DNA from: Mycoplasmatota bacterium
GTDB taxonomy: Bacteria; Bacillota_I; Bacilli_A; MAG-NZ
Assembly: GCA_018394315.1 (NCBI GenBank)
Contig: CP074575.1
Location: 1,644,615-1,708,614 of the forward strand
Reading direction: 5' to 3'
DNA: 64,000 nucleotides
This document shows, piece after piece, positions 8,906-17,541 of this stretch; the stretch's first letter is position 1; each line of letters opens with the position of its first letter. Below the pieces are notes generated by a model that saw only the letters and a program-made list of their open reading frames with translations, searched no databases and had not been told where the DNA came from. A program made the position numbers and the translations under genes.

Positions 8906-9405
8906 TATTAAACAACAAAGGGGCAACATTGGTTAACATACTAGCTTCATTACTAATTTCATCAATAGTCATATTAGCATCAACTCAACTAATATATTTT
9001 CTTTCTAAGACTTCATCTGATAATGAATTGGACACAAAAATAATAAATGAAGGAATGATAGCCGTTTCTCACCTCTATGAAGTTTATAACGATTTCATAT
9101 TTATGAGTAGTGAAAGCTGTGTGTCAAACACTAATTGTGTAGTACTAGTTCAAGATAGCACTAATAAACTGCAGATTGGTTTTGTGCCTGATGTTATAGG
9201 TGAGAAAATTGAAATAATCAAGATAAACTCTAGTGTCGAGACAACAGAATATATTACTTTTAATGCATTATTAACAAATTCTTTGATTGCAAAATCATGC
9301 GTTAATTGTCCAAACCCAACTAGTGATGTATATGTTTTATCGTTTGATTTATTCTTAGAACCTGATCATACAAAGAGCTTTAAAACATCATTTAAGACTA
9401 ATTAA
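8902..9405 (+). CDS. Minor pilin-like protein (PilW-type position)
   Basis: This 167-residue protein has leader MILNNKG, followed by a hydrophobic helix (ATLVNILASLLISSIVILASTQLIYFL) and a small outer domain with four cysteines in two pairs (SCVSNTNC and SCVNC). The start overlaps the previous stop by four bases (ATGA), the standard sign of coupled translation. It is the last gene of the plus-strand pilin-like operon and is followed by a terminator shared with nfo. It probably forms a minor-pilin complex with the two genes before it. Confidence 0.68.
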   Translation: MILNNKGATLVNILASLLISSIVILASTQLIYFLSKTSSDNELDTKIINEGMIAVSHLYEVYNDFIFMSSESCVSNTNCVVLVQDSTNKLQIGFVPDVIGEKIEIIKINSSVETTEYITFNALLTNSLIAKSCVNCPNPTSDVYVLSFDLFLEPDHTKSFKTSFKTN

Positions 9406-9428
9406 AGTTTAAATCATACTTTTTTTAA

Positions 9429-9452
9429 AAAAAGTGTATTTCTACACTTTTT
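9429..9452. terminator. Bidirectional terminator between the pilin-like operon and nfo
   Basis: A perfect 10-bp inverted repeat (AAAAAGTGTA, TTTC loop) has T runs on both strands. It ends the plus-strand pilin-like operon and the convergent minus-strand nfo gene, whose stop codon lies inside the hairpin. Confidence 0.85.
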
Positions 9453-10350
9453 CTCTTATTTTTTTGAGTAAATCACTGTCAAACTTATTACTTTTAATCA
9501 TATCAATTTCGTATTTATAAGGTGGAAACACCTTATTTTTACTGTCCTCAAATTCTGTAACATAAGGAGTTTCTAGTATTTTGGGTATATTAATAAAATC
9601 AAGGTGATTTATTATCTTAAGTAAAGACTCAAATCCAATGTAACCAAATCCAATATTTTCATGTCTATCCTTATGTGAACCTTTACTGTTTTTGCTATCA
9701 TTTATATGAAATACGCTTATTTTGTTTCTTCCGATATATTTGTCAAAATCCTTAAGTACATTATCAAAGTCACTTAATTCATATCCGGCATCATGGGTAT
9801 GACAAGTGTCAAAACAAACTGTTATTCTATCTGAATTAATTTCAGTAATCATGTATCCAATTTCTTCGAATGAAATCCCTACTTCGGTTCCTTTACCGGC
9901 CATAGTCTCTAATGCTATTTTAGTATTTAAGTCTACTGTATTTTCCAAAACTACCTTAAGTCCATTAATAATATGTTCCATTCCCTTTTCAGGCCCCTGA
10001 TTTAAATGTGAACCAGGGTGAACTACAATTTGACCTGCTCCCATCAAACTTGTCCTTTTAACTTCCTCTGTAAGAAAATCAATCGCAAACTTTCTCTTTT
10101 CTGGATCCGGATTAGCTAGATTCATTATATATGGTGCATGAACAACCACATTCTCTAGTGGTATATCATTTTCAATCATCAATTCATGAGCTTCTGGAAT
10201 CTTCAATATACTAATGTCACTTCTTCTAGTGTTTTGTGGCGCTCCAGTATAAATCATAAAACAATTTGCATTATAACTTAATGCCTCATTTACACTACCA
10301 AGCATTTTTTCTTTTCCGCCCATACCAACATGTGATCCTATTTTCAACAT
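9442..10350 (-). CDS. nfo: Endonuclease IV (AP endonuclease)
   Basis: Nfo cuts DNA 5' of abasic sites in base-excision repair, using three zinc ions. The 302-residue TIM-barrel protein has the family signatures: GSHVGMGG at the N-terminus, VVHAPYIMNLANP, VVHPGSH, ALETMAGKGTEVG, CFDTCHTHDAGY and HINDSKNSKGSHKDRHENIG with the metal-binding histidines and aspartate. The length is normal. It lies alone between the shared terminator and cshB. Endonuclease IV is common in spore formers, where it helps repair spore DNA damage. Confidence 0.96.
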   Translation of the reverse strand: MLKIGSHVGMGGKEKMLGSVNEALSYNANCFMIYTGAPQNTRRSDISILKIPEAHELMIENDIPLENVVVHAPYIMNLANPDPEKRKFAIDFLTEEVKRTSLMGAGQIVVHPGSHLNQGPEKGMEHIINGLKVVLENTVDLNTKIALETMAGKGTEVGISFEEIGYMITEINSDRITVCFDTCHTHDAGYELSDFDNVLKDFDKYIGRNKISVFHINDSKNSKGSHKDRHENIGFGYIGFESLLKIINHLDFINIPKILETPYVTEFEDSKNKVFPPYKYEIDMIKSNKFDSDLLKKIREKV

Positions 10351-10463
10351 ACTTTCATCACCTTTTCACTTCTAGATTATTTTAAAAATTTTCTCCACAC
10401 ATAATTCTAATGATAAACAAATAATTTCCAATACAAATGATTTAATCAATCTGTACTTTAAAA

Positions 10464-11759
10464 TTATTTTCTTCTTCTTTTACTGCTTTTAGCGAGTCTC
10501 TTCGCTAGCTTTTCTACCTCTTTTGCCCTTTTTTTCTTATAGCCAGGTTTGACTTTCTTTGTTTTTTTTATCATAGCATTAGCTTGTTCATGCTGACTAG
10601 AAACAAATACTTTCTTGGTCCTTTGATTTCTAATTTTAGAGTCAACTAATTCACCATTTTTGATTTCTTTGAAAGTGAATTTGATATTTTTTTCTTCTAA
10701 TTTATCTAGATACTCATAAGACTCATAATCGTAAAAACTTATAGCTATACCTTTATTGTTAGCTCTAGCTGTTCTACCTGTACGGTGGATATAGAACTCT
10801 ACGTCCGTTGGTAATTCATAATTAATTACGTGCGATACATCATCAATGTCTATTCCTCTAGCCGCAATGTCTGTAGCAACAATATATTGAAATTGTAAAT
10901 TTTTAGTTCTTCTCATCATTTGTTTTCTGATTCTAACAGGCAAATCTCCATGGATTTCTCCAACTGTATAACCTTTGGATCTTAAATAAGCTGCTAACTC
11001 AATAGTTTTCTTTTTTGTGTTTGTAAAAATGATTGACAAATATGGATTTAAAATATCCAGCAAATTACAAAGCAATCCATCTTTACCCTTATACTTAGTA
11101 GCAATAAGAAAATGTTCAATATTCGTATGAGCTAGTTTCTCTCCTTCGATACTAATAAACAAAGGATTATCTAAATATTTTTTTAAAAAGGGTTCAAGCC
11201 CAGAGGGAATTGTAGCACTGAATACCATCATTTGAAGTTCTGACTTCATCATTCCAGCAACTTGATCTAGTTCTTCTAGGAATCCATCTTCAAGTGCCAT
11301 ATCGGCTTCATCAATAACAAAAACACTTGTAGTATGTACAAGTAATTTTTGTTCTTTTACTACAAAATCATGTAGTTTTCCAGGAGTTCCTATCGCAATT
11401 GTAGGTTGAGAACTGAGTTGTTTTAATTCACGCAATCTATCAGTTCCTCCTGTATATAAACGAATATCGATTCTTTCTTTAGAATGCTTAGCTATTTGAT
11501 TTGCTACTAAATAGATTTGTTCTGCTAATTCTCTTGTTGGAGAACAAATAACAGCTTCTACATCACCATTTAACTCTAGATTTTCGAATATAGGAAATAA
11601 AAACGCATGAGTTTTACCAGAGCCTGTTTGAGATCTACCGACAATGCTTTTTCCTAAAATGGCATTAGGTATAACCTTTTCTTGAATTTCAGTTAACTTT
11701 TTAAAACCTAGCTCTTTAATAGCCTCTTTGATAAAATTTTTAAATTTGGTCTCTATCAT
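10464..11759 (-). CDS. cshB: DEAD-box RNA helicase, CshB-like
   Basis: This 431-residue RNA helicase has all the main motifs: Q motif region (GFKKLTEIQEKVIP), Walker A GRSQTGSGKTHAF, PTRELAEQ, DEAD, SAT, and in the second RecA domain ARGIDI and HRTGRTAR. The C-terminal tail of about 60 residues is rich in lysine and arginine (KKTKKVKPGYKKKRAK), typical of RNA-binding extensions of CshB-type helicases that work in cold adaptation and ribosome or mRNA handling. The choice of CshB over CshA rests on length and the order nfo-cshB, seen near ispH in bacilli. The ATG at 11759 follows a ribosome binding site (AAAGATG). Confidence 0.88.
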   Translation of the reverse strand: MIETKFKNFIKEAIKELGFKKLTEIQEKVIPNAILGKSIVGRSQTGSGKTHAFLFPIFENLELNGDVEAVICSPTRELAEQIYLVANQIAKHSKERIDIRLYTGGTDRLRELKQLSSQPTIAIGTPGKLHDFVVKEQKLLVHTTSVFVIDEADMALEDGFLEELDQVAGMMKSELQMMVFSATIPSGLEPFLKKYLDNPLFISIEGEKLAHTNIEHFLIATKYKGKDGLLCNLLDILNPYLSIIFTNTKKKTIELAAYLRSKGYTVGEIHGDLPVRIRKQMMRRTKNLQFQYIVATDIAARGIDIDDVSHVINYELPTDVEFYIHRTGRTARANNKGIAISFYDYESYEYLDKLEEKNIKFTFKEIKNGELVDSKIRNQRTKKVFVSSQHEQANAMIKKTKKVKPGYKKKRAKEVEKLAKRLAKSSKRRRK

Positions 11760-11855
11760 TTAATCACATCTTTCTAGTATGTATCCTTACTTATTATATA
11801 TTATTATCAGTATTTTAGAAACGATATGTTAAAATAAGTTTAAGGATGTGTTTTT

Positions 11856-12746
11856 ATGAAAGTAATTAAAATTAAACCAAGTGGATATTGTTTTGGTGTT
11901 GTTAATGCAATAAAGGCTGTTATTGACGCACATAACTCTAATGTTCCTAAACCAATTAATATTTATGGAATGTTAATCCATAATAAGCAAGTTATAAATG
12001 CACTATCTTCATTAGGAATAAATACTATTTTCAATCCTACAATTGAAGATTTAAGTAATATTAAAGGTACAATTATATTTACAGCTCATGGAATAAGCTC
12101 CAAAGTTATATCTGAAGCAAAAAAAAGAAATCTTCATATAATCAATGCAACCTGCAGAGATGTTTTAAAGACAATGAAGATTATAAATAAATATTTAAAC
12201 AAAGGTTATGAAGTTCTTTATATTGGTAAAGACAATCACCCTGAAGCCATCGCAGCTACAGAGGATGGAAGAGTTCATCTCATTGAGAAATTACCTGACT
12301 TATTTAATCTAGATTTAACAAAAAAATTTATTATTACAAATCAAACGACCATGAGTATAAATGATATTAAGGAGATTCATGACTTTGTATCCGAAAAATT
12401 TCCACACATTAAAATAATAGACGAGATTTGCAATGCTACTAGAAGACGTCAACTTGCAGTGTTGGAAAATATTGATACTGATATCCTATATGTGGTAGGT
12501 GATAAGAAATCAAACAATTCATTAAATCTAGCAAGTCTGCATCCTAACGGAAGACTAATTGAAGGAATATCTGACATCGATATTAATGAGTTAAAAAATT
12601 TTAATACAGTTTCTGTTACCGCAGGAGCATCGACTCCTAAGGCAATAATTAATGAAGTAATCGATTATTTAGAGCATTTTGATGATAACTCATATGAAAA
12701 TAATAATTCAAAACTTACAGCTAGAGATATTTTAAACTTAAATTAA
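11856..12746 (+). CDS. ispH: 4-hydroxy-3-methylbut-2-enyl diphosphate reductase
   Basis: IspH makes IPP and DMAPP in the last step of the non-mevalonate isoprenoid pathway, using a [4Fe-4S] cluster. Three cluster cysteines are visible: SGYCFGV near residue 13, NATCRDV near 97, and EICNATRRRQ near 193. The HGIS and SSNSLNL-type substrate motifs (KSNNSLNL) are also present. At 296 residues it has normal length. It is a monocistron on the plus strand, flanked by divergent cshB. Together with dxs at 17538 it shows that this organism uses the MEP pathway. Confidence 0.95.
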   Translation: MKVIKIKPSGYCFGVVNAIKAVIDAHNSNVPKPINIYGMLIHNKQVINALSSLGINTIFNPTIEDLSNIKGTIIFTAHGISSKVISEAKKRNLHIINATCRDVLKTMKIINKYLNKGYEVLYIGKDNHPEAIAATEDGRVHLIEKLPDLFNLDLTKKFIITNQTTMSINDIKEIHDFVSEKFPHIKIIDEICNATRRRQLAVLENIDTDILYVVGDKKSNNSLNLASLHPNGRLIEGISDIDINELKNFNTVSVTAGASTPKAIINEVIDYLEHFDDNSYENNNSKLTARDILNLN

Positions 12747-12806
12747 TTTGCTTTTTAAGTTAATAATCTTTATAATGTTATTAGCATATATTGAAGAGGT
12801 GAAAAA

Positions 12807-12992
12807 ATGAGCAAGAAAAAACCAATTGAGATTGTAAAAAAAAGGGATAACTCAATTGAGGTAGCAATTAGAAAGAATCCTGCTAAAACAACGTTCGGTA
12901 AAGTGACAGGTATTGTTGTTATTGTTGGTTTTGTTATCTTACCTGTTGTTGGATTACTTTATGCTTTGGTTAGAATGATGTCAACAATGTAG
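12807..12992 (+). CDS. Small single-pass membrane protein, unknown function
   Basis: This 61-residue protein has a basic N-terminal half (MSKKKPIEIVKKRDN), one strong hydrophobic helix (around residues 34-57, VTGIVVIVGFVILPVVGLLYALV) and a short tail. A ribosome binding site (GAGGTG) precedes the ATG, and an intrinsic terminator follows at once, so it is probably a real gene. No family was recognised. It lies 60 bp downstream of ispH on the same strand. Confidence 0.6.
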   Translation: MSKKKPIEIVKKRDNSIEVAIRKNPAKTTFGKVTGIVVIVGFVILPVVGLLYALVRMMSTM

Positions 12993-13012
12993 TCTGAAGA
13001 CTACTTTTTTTT
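12990..13012 (+). terminator. Terminator after the small membrane protein gene
   Basis: The hairpin TAGTC-TGAA-GACTA is followed by a run of eight T on the plus strand. It directly abuts the stop codon of the 61-residue gene. Confidence 0.75.
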
Positions 13013-13017
13013 CAAAC

Positions 13018-13045
13018 AAAAAGAGATATTCAATTATCTCTTTTT
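13018..13045 (-). terminator. Terminator after spo0A
   Basis: An 11-bp inverted repeat (AAAAAGAGATA) has a T run on the minus strand, just past the spo0A stop codon. It can act in both directions because A and T runs flank both arms. Confidence 0.8.
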
Positions 13046-13049
13046 GTAT

Positions 13050-13829
13050 TTACGAAGCAATCTTATGTTCTAATCTTAATTTATCGGCTATCATAGCGAT
13101 AAACTCTGAATTAGTTGGTTTTGATTTATTATAACTGATTGTATAACTAAAAATTGAACTAATCGCATCAATATTACCACGATTCCATGCAACTTCAATT
13201 GCATGTCTAATAGCTCTTTCTACTCTTGATGAAGTAGTTTTAAATTTTTTAGCTACCTCAGGATATAGTACTTTTGTAATTCCACCTAAAAGCTCTATAT
13301 TCTCATAAACCATACCAATTGAATCTCTTAAATATAAGTATCCTTTAATGTGTGCAGGTACACCAATTTCGTGCAAAATATTTGTTATTTCACTATCTAG
13401 ATCAATAGTTGATTGAGTTAAACTAATAATTTTATTATTTACACCTTCATCGCTAGTAAATACTTCTTTAATAGTATCAACTAATTTTGTTAGTTCAAAT
13501 GGTTTCATAACAAAATAATCTGCTCCTTTAGAAGCTGCTTTTTTCATTAGATTCTCACTATTGAAAGCTGTAAACATTATTATTTTATTTGGTCGTAAAT
13601 ATGCTTTATCGTTGTTGAGTGCGTCTAGTACATCCACACCATCTAGGTCAGGCATAAAAACGTCTAATATTAACATATCAACTTTTATCATTCTTAATGC
13701 TTTTAACGCCTCTTTACCGTTATAGGCTGTACCAATAACTTCCATATTACTTTGTACGTTTATAAACTCCTTCAACATCGTTACTAACTCTTTATTGTCA
13801 TCAACAATAAAGACTCTGATTTTGCTCAT
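13050..13829 (-). CDS. spo0A: Sporulation master response regulator Spo0A
   Basis: Spo0A~P starts sporulation by binding 0A boxes. The 259-residue protein has an N-terminal receiver domain with acidic pocket D10/D11, phosphoacceptor D56 ([12 protein letters not shown]) and lysine in MKPFEL. The C-terminal Spo0A effector domain has the DNA-recognition helix region ([16 protein letters not shown]) and [15 protein letters not shown]. It is downstream of spoIVB, the order found across spore formers. The GAGGGGGAT ribosome binding site precedes the ATG at 13829. Two tandem 0A boxes upstream suggest autoregulation. This is the clearest sign that the organism is, or was recently, able to form endospores. 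Confidence 0.97.
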   Translation of the reverse strand: MSKIRVFIVDDNKELVTMLKEFINVQSNMEVIGTAYNGKEALKALRMIKVDMLILDVFMPDLDGVDVLDALNNDKAYLRPNKIIMFTAFNSENLMKKAASKGADYFVMKPFELTKLVDTIKEVFTSDEGVNNKIISLTQSTIDLDSEITNILHEIGVPAHIKGYLYLRDSIGMVYENIELLGGITKVLYPEVAKKFKTTSSRVERAIRHAIEVAWNRGNIDAISSIFSYTISYNKSKPTNSEFIAMIADKLRLEHKIAS

Positions 13830-13936
13830 ATTTAATCCCCCTCGTTAATTAACTTTATCCCACTCCCATCAAATTTTCAATCTCTAAAACCATCATCAAA
13901 CATTATTTTTAAACTCAATGACAAACTTCAACACAT

Positions 13937-13977
13937 TTTATAACCCAAATCTTAACATTTTGTCGAAGAGTGTCGAA
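13937..13977 (-). promoter_or_regulatory. spo0A promoter with two tandem 0A boxes
   Basis: TGTCGAA occurs twice, at 13961-13967 and 13971-13977, exactly 10 bp apart, which puts both sites on the same face of the helix. Read on the minus strand, TCGACA overlapping the inner box can serve as a -35. TATAAA at 13942-13937 can serve as a -10 with 18 bp spacing. TGTCGAA is the known core of the Spo0A binding site. The promoter itself is an inference. Confidence 0.75.
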
Positions 13978-14002
13978 ATTTTACTTGTTCATTATTTTAG
14001 AT

Positions 14003-14998
14003 TTACTTTATAAATATATCACTATCTTCTAGCATCCACTCAATATATATTCCATATCCCATCGTTGGATCATTAATAAGTACATGTGTAATAGCTCCAA
14101 TGATTTTACCGTTTTGAATGATTGGACTTCCGCTCATTCCCTGGATTATACCACCCGTTCTAGTAAGTAATTTCTCATCTGTAATTTTTATTTTCATACT
14201 TTTGATATCCTTTTCATTTTGTTTGGTCACTTCCAATATTTCAACATCAAAAGTTTCTACTTTATTATCTTTTATCACAGTTAATATTTGAGCTTTACCT
14301 GTTTTTACTTCTTCTTTATCGGCTATAGGATAAACCTTTTGATTTTCAAAATGGCTATTTGTGATAACACCATAAATTCCTGTTATAGTATTTTTTGTTA
14401 CAATACCAATTTCTTTATCACTAATTATAGCCTTTTTCTCTCCAGGATTCCCTATAGAACCTTTCTCTATTTCCATAACTATAGATTTAGTTATATAACC
14501 GGAATCTACTTTAATTTTAGTATCATTTATCCCGTGTCCCAAGGCACCGAACAAATCATATTCTGGAAATACATAAGTAAGCGTACCAACACCCACTATG
14601 TTATCGTTTAGATATAATCCTAGAGTTCTTACTCCATCTCTGATAATAGGCTTAATTTCCTTTTTAAGTTCTTTACCATTTCTTTCAATAACAATTGATA
14701 TTGTTTTTGATGGAGTAATATTATCTAATTCTTCTTTAATGTCACTCGAACTCTCTATAATTTTATTGTTAAATTTTAAAATTTTGTCTCCTGGTCTAAT
14801 TCCCGCATCTTCTGATGGCGATTTACCATTAACTCCAAATGTTTTATCTATATAAACTCCTGTCTCAAGTTTGATACCTATAGACTCACCACTAGGAATT
14901 AGTTTAATATCATCTTTATCAAGAGTTAAAGCAGATGCTTCAGGAATAAGAAACAATAACAAGATTATAAATAAGGATTTATTTAAAAATTTGATAAT
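14003..14998 (-). CDS. spoIVB: SpoIVB serine peptidase (non-ATG start)
   Basis: SpoIVB is made in the forespore and cuts SpoIVFA, which activates pro-sigma-K processing in the mother cell. The protein has an N-terminal hydrophobic anchor or signal (FIILLLFLIPEASA), a PDZ domain (around residues 40-115, with GKSPSEDAGIRPGDKIL) and an S55 peptidase domain. That domain has ALGHGI, a candidate catalytic histidine, and the GMSGSP serine motif near residue 288. No ATG, GTG or TTG is well placed. The TTG at 14962 would cut the signal in half and has no ribosome binding site. AGGAGG at 15007-15002 stands just before ATT (14998) and ATC (14995), giving about 331 residues. It is followed by spo0A and preceded by a recN terminator, so it has its own promoter. 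Confidence 0.93.
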   Translation of the reverse strand: MIKFLNKSLFIILLLFLIPEASALTLDKDDIKLIPSGESIGIKLETGVYIDKTFGVNGKSPSEDAGIRPGDKILKFNNKIIESSSDIKEELDNITPSKTISIVIERNGKELKKEIKPIIRDGVRTLGLYLNDNIVGVGTLTYVFPEYDLFGALGHGINDTKIKVDSGYITKSIVMEIEKGSIGNPGEKKAIISDKEIGIVTKNTITGIYGVITNSHFENQKVYPIADKEEVKTGKAQILTVIKDNKVETFDVEILEVTKQNEKDIKSMKIKITDEKLLTRTGGIIQGMSGSPIIQNGKIIGAITHVLINDPTMGYGIYIEWMLEDSDIFIK

Positions 14999-15072
14999 AA
15001 TTCCTCCTAAGCGCTTATTTATCCTTTCTTAACATTATTCAGGCTATTTTTATTCTTCCCACAAAATAAGAA

Positions 15073-15102
15073 AACGCACCTTTTAATTATTGGAAGTGCG
15101 TT
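15073..15102 (-). terminator. Terminator after recN
   Basis: A 7-bp GC-containing stem (AACGCAC/GTGCGTT) is followed on the minus strand by TTTTCTTATTTT. The recN stop codon is at the foot of the stem. It separates the nusB-recN operon from spoIVB. Confidence 0.75.
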
Positions 15103-16771
15103 AATTATATTCGTTTAACAACTCTTTTGCATTTTGAATAGCAGTATTTGTTATTTTTTCATTTGATAACATTTTAGAAATTTCATAAATTTTTTCTTTC
15201 TCGTCTAAGTAAATACTTTTTGAAATTGTTCTACCATTCATTTCATGTTTACTAACAAATAAATGATGATCAGCAACAGCAGCTACTTGTGGTAAATGAG
15301 TAATCAACAAAACTTGTGTATCTTTTGATATCAATTTAACTTTTTTAGCAATAGAATGGGCTACACTTCCACTTACTCCCGAATCTATTTCATCAAATAT
15401 TATCGTTGATAATTTTTGAGATTTCAGTAAAATTGTTTTTAATGCAAGCATAATTCTACTTATCTCTCCACCTGAAGCAGTTTTGTTTAGTGGTTTAAGT
15501 GGTTCTCCCGTATTAGTTGAGATTAAGAAATCTAATGTATCAATTCCATCATTACTAAATATATTACTATTTAATTTGTCACTTAAATCCACTTCATTAA
15601 ATAAGACTTTAAAATCAGCTTTTTCTAGATGTAAATCTTTTAAATGTTCAGTTAATTGACTTTCTAAATTTCTTGCTACTTGCATTCTTTTGTTACGAAT
15701 ATTTTTAACTTCTAAGATTAAATTAGTAAACGAAGATTCAATTTTAGATAAAATCTTTTCTATGGACTCATCCTTATTCTCATACGCATTTATTTGCGTT
15801 TTAAGTTCATCTAAATATTTTTCTAGTTCTTGTACGCTTTTTCCGTATTTTCGTTTTAAACGGTTAATTTCATTCAATCTTGTTTGAATCATATTTAGTT
15901 TTTCCGGATTGAAATCTAAATAATCTAAATTTTTATTTAAATTATTTATAACTTCTTCTAATTCATAATAAACATTTTCTAGCGACTCACTAGAATTCTT
16001 AAAATCACTGCTATATTCTGTTAATTTAGCAATTTTCTCTTTAGCTGAAAATATATTTTGTAATGCATTACTATCGTATAAATACGTGTAAGCATCCTTA
16101 ATATTTTGATAAATTTTATCGAAGTTTTTATATTTTTTCTCGTCTTCATTAAGTTTTTCTTCTTCTATAACACTCAAATTAGCATCCATTAGTTCTTCTA
16201 GTTGATATTTTAAGTAATCTACTTGTCTATTCATCTCATCATTACTATTCATTAAATCATTATAAACTTTTATATGTTTTTTATATTTTTCCAAACTTAG
16301 TTTATAATTACTCAAATCAATATTATCCAATCCATCTAATATTTCTATATAATTTGATGGATCAATTAGTCTATGTGTATCGTGTTGTAAATGTATATCA
16401 ATTAAATATTTGGTTATCTCTCTTAATACACTTAAAGTTATGCTTGTCCCATTTACTCTTAATGTACTATTTCCACTCGCTAAGAGTTGTCTTAGAATAA
16501 TGATTTTATCCTCACATTCAATACCAAATTCATATAATTTTTCTTTGATTTTATTATTTTTAAAAGAGAAAACTCCTTCTATTACGGCCTTTTTCTCACC
16601 ATGTCTGATCATTTCTAAAGATGCTCTTTCACCTAACAACAAACCAATTGCATCAATAATAATAGTTTTTCCTGCCCCAGTTTCACCAGTTAAAACAGTA
16701 AGACCTTTTTTAAAATTAATTTCAGTATTATCAATGATTGCGAAGTTTTCTATTCTAATACTTTCTAACAT
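15101..16771 (-). CDS. recN: DNA repair protein RecN
   Basis: RecN is an SMC-like ATPase that gathers double-strand break ends for recombination. The 556-residue protein has Walker A GETGAGKTI near residue 30, long central coiled coils (around residues 155-375, rich in lysine, glutamate and leucine), the ABC signature region TASGGEISRIMLALK near 435 and Walker B TIIFDEIDSGVSG. Length is normal. It lies directly after tlyA in the same operon and ahead of spoIVB, as in B. subtilis, but without the argR/ahrC gene that usually sits between tlyA and recN. Confidence 0.96.
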   Translation of the reverse strand: MLESIRIENFAIIDNTEINFKKGLTVLTGETGAGKTIIIDAIGLLLGERASLEMIRHGEKKAVIEGVFSFKNNKIKEKLYEFGIECEDKIIILRQLLASGNSTLRVNGTSITLSVLREITKYLIDIHLQHDTHRLIDPSNYIEILDGLDNIDLSNYKLSLEKYKKHIKVYNDLMNSNDEMNRQVDYLKYQLEELMDANLSVIEEEKLNEDEKKYKNFDKIYQNIKDAYTYLYDSNALQNIFSAKEKIAKLTEYSSDFKNSSESLENVYYELEEVINNLNKNLDYLDFNPEKLNMIQTRLNEINRLKRKYGKSVQELEKYLDELKTQINAYENKDESIEKILSKIESSFTNLILEVKNIRNKRMQVARNLESQLTEHLKDLHLEKADFKVLFNEVDLSDKLNSNIFSNDGIDTLDFLISTNTGEPLKPLNKTASGGEISRIMLALKTILLKSQKLSTIIFDEIDSGVSGSVAHSIAKKVKLISKDTQVLLITHLPQVAAVADHHLFVSKHEMNGRTISKSIYLDEKEKIYEISKMLSNEKITNTAIQNAKELLNEYN

Positions 16772-16776
16772 TTACT

Positions 16777-17541
16777 TCAACTCCTATGTGCTATTCTAAC
16801 CACTTCAAGTACATCAATTCTTTTTGACTGTTTACCGAAATGCACTAAAAATTCATGATTTCCTTCTTTTCCAGTGATTGGTGAATGTGTTAAACCACTA
16901 ACTTTTAAACCTAGTAGCTCAAAATAACTAATTAAGTCTTTTAAAATCTTGATGTGAATCTTCTTATCCTTTATTACACCATTCTTCAAGTGTTTACCAT
17001 TTGACTCAAATTGTGGTTTTATCAGAACTATCATTTCTGTATTAAAGTTACATAAATAGGGAATTATTTTTTTTAATGAAACAAATGATACGTCTACCAC
17101 TATAAAATTTGGATTTCCTTTTACAAAGTAGCTATTATCAACATCTAGGATATTTGTTTTTTCATAAGAAATAACCTTAGAGTGCCTCTTGATTTTATCC
17201 ACCAATTGATCTCTACCAACATCGATAGCATAAACCAGTATTGCACCATTTTTTAAGGAGCAGTCTGTAAAACCACCGGTAGACGCACCTACATCTAGTA
17301 CAATTTGGTCATTAAAGTCTAATTCAAACTCATCTATTGCTCTTTGTAATTTTAATCCTGCCCTTGAAACAAATGGATTAACGTTACCTATAATCTCTAT
17401 AGAGTCATGTTCATTAACTTTTAAACTAGGTTTAGCTTTTGTTCCGTTTACAAGTACTATACCTGATTTTATTGCTTCTTGAGCTTTGTTCCTTGAACTA
17501 AATTTATTTAATTCAACTAACATATTGTCTAATCTTTTCAT
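16777..17541 (-). CDS. tlyA: TlyA-family rRNA methyltransferase / hemolysin-like protein
   Basis: This 254-residue protein has an N-terminal S4 RNA-binding domain (MKRLDNMLVELNKFSSRNKAQEAIKSG) followed by an FtsJ-like SAM-dependent methyltransferase domain with DVGASTGGFTDC (motif I, near residue 80) and VVDVSFVSLKKI. In actinobacteria TlyA 2'-O-methylates 16S and 23S rRNA. The role in Bacillota (YqxC) is less certain. The start overlaps the stop of dxs by four bases, so translation is coupled. Confidence 0.92.
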   Translation of the reverse strand: MKRLDNMLVELNKFSSRNKAQEAIKSGIVLVNGTKAKPSLKVNEHDSIEIIGNVNPFVSRAGLKLQRAIDEFELDFNDQIVLDVGASTGGFTDCSLKNGAILVYAIDVGRDQLVDKIKRHSKVISYEKTNILDVDNSYFVKGNPNFIVVDVSFVSLKKIIPYLCNFNTEMIVLIKPQFESNGKHLKNGVIKDKKIHIKILKDLISYFELLGLKVSGLTHSPITGKEGNHEFLVHFGKQSKRIDVLEVVRIAHRS

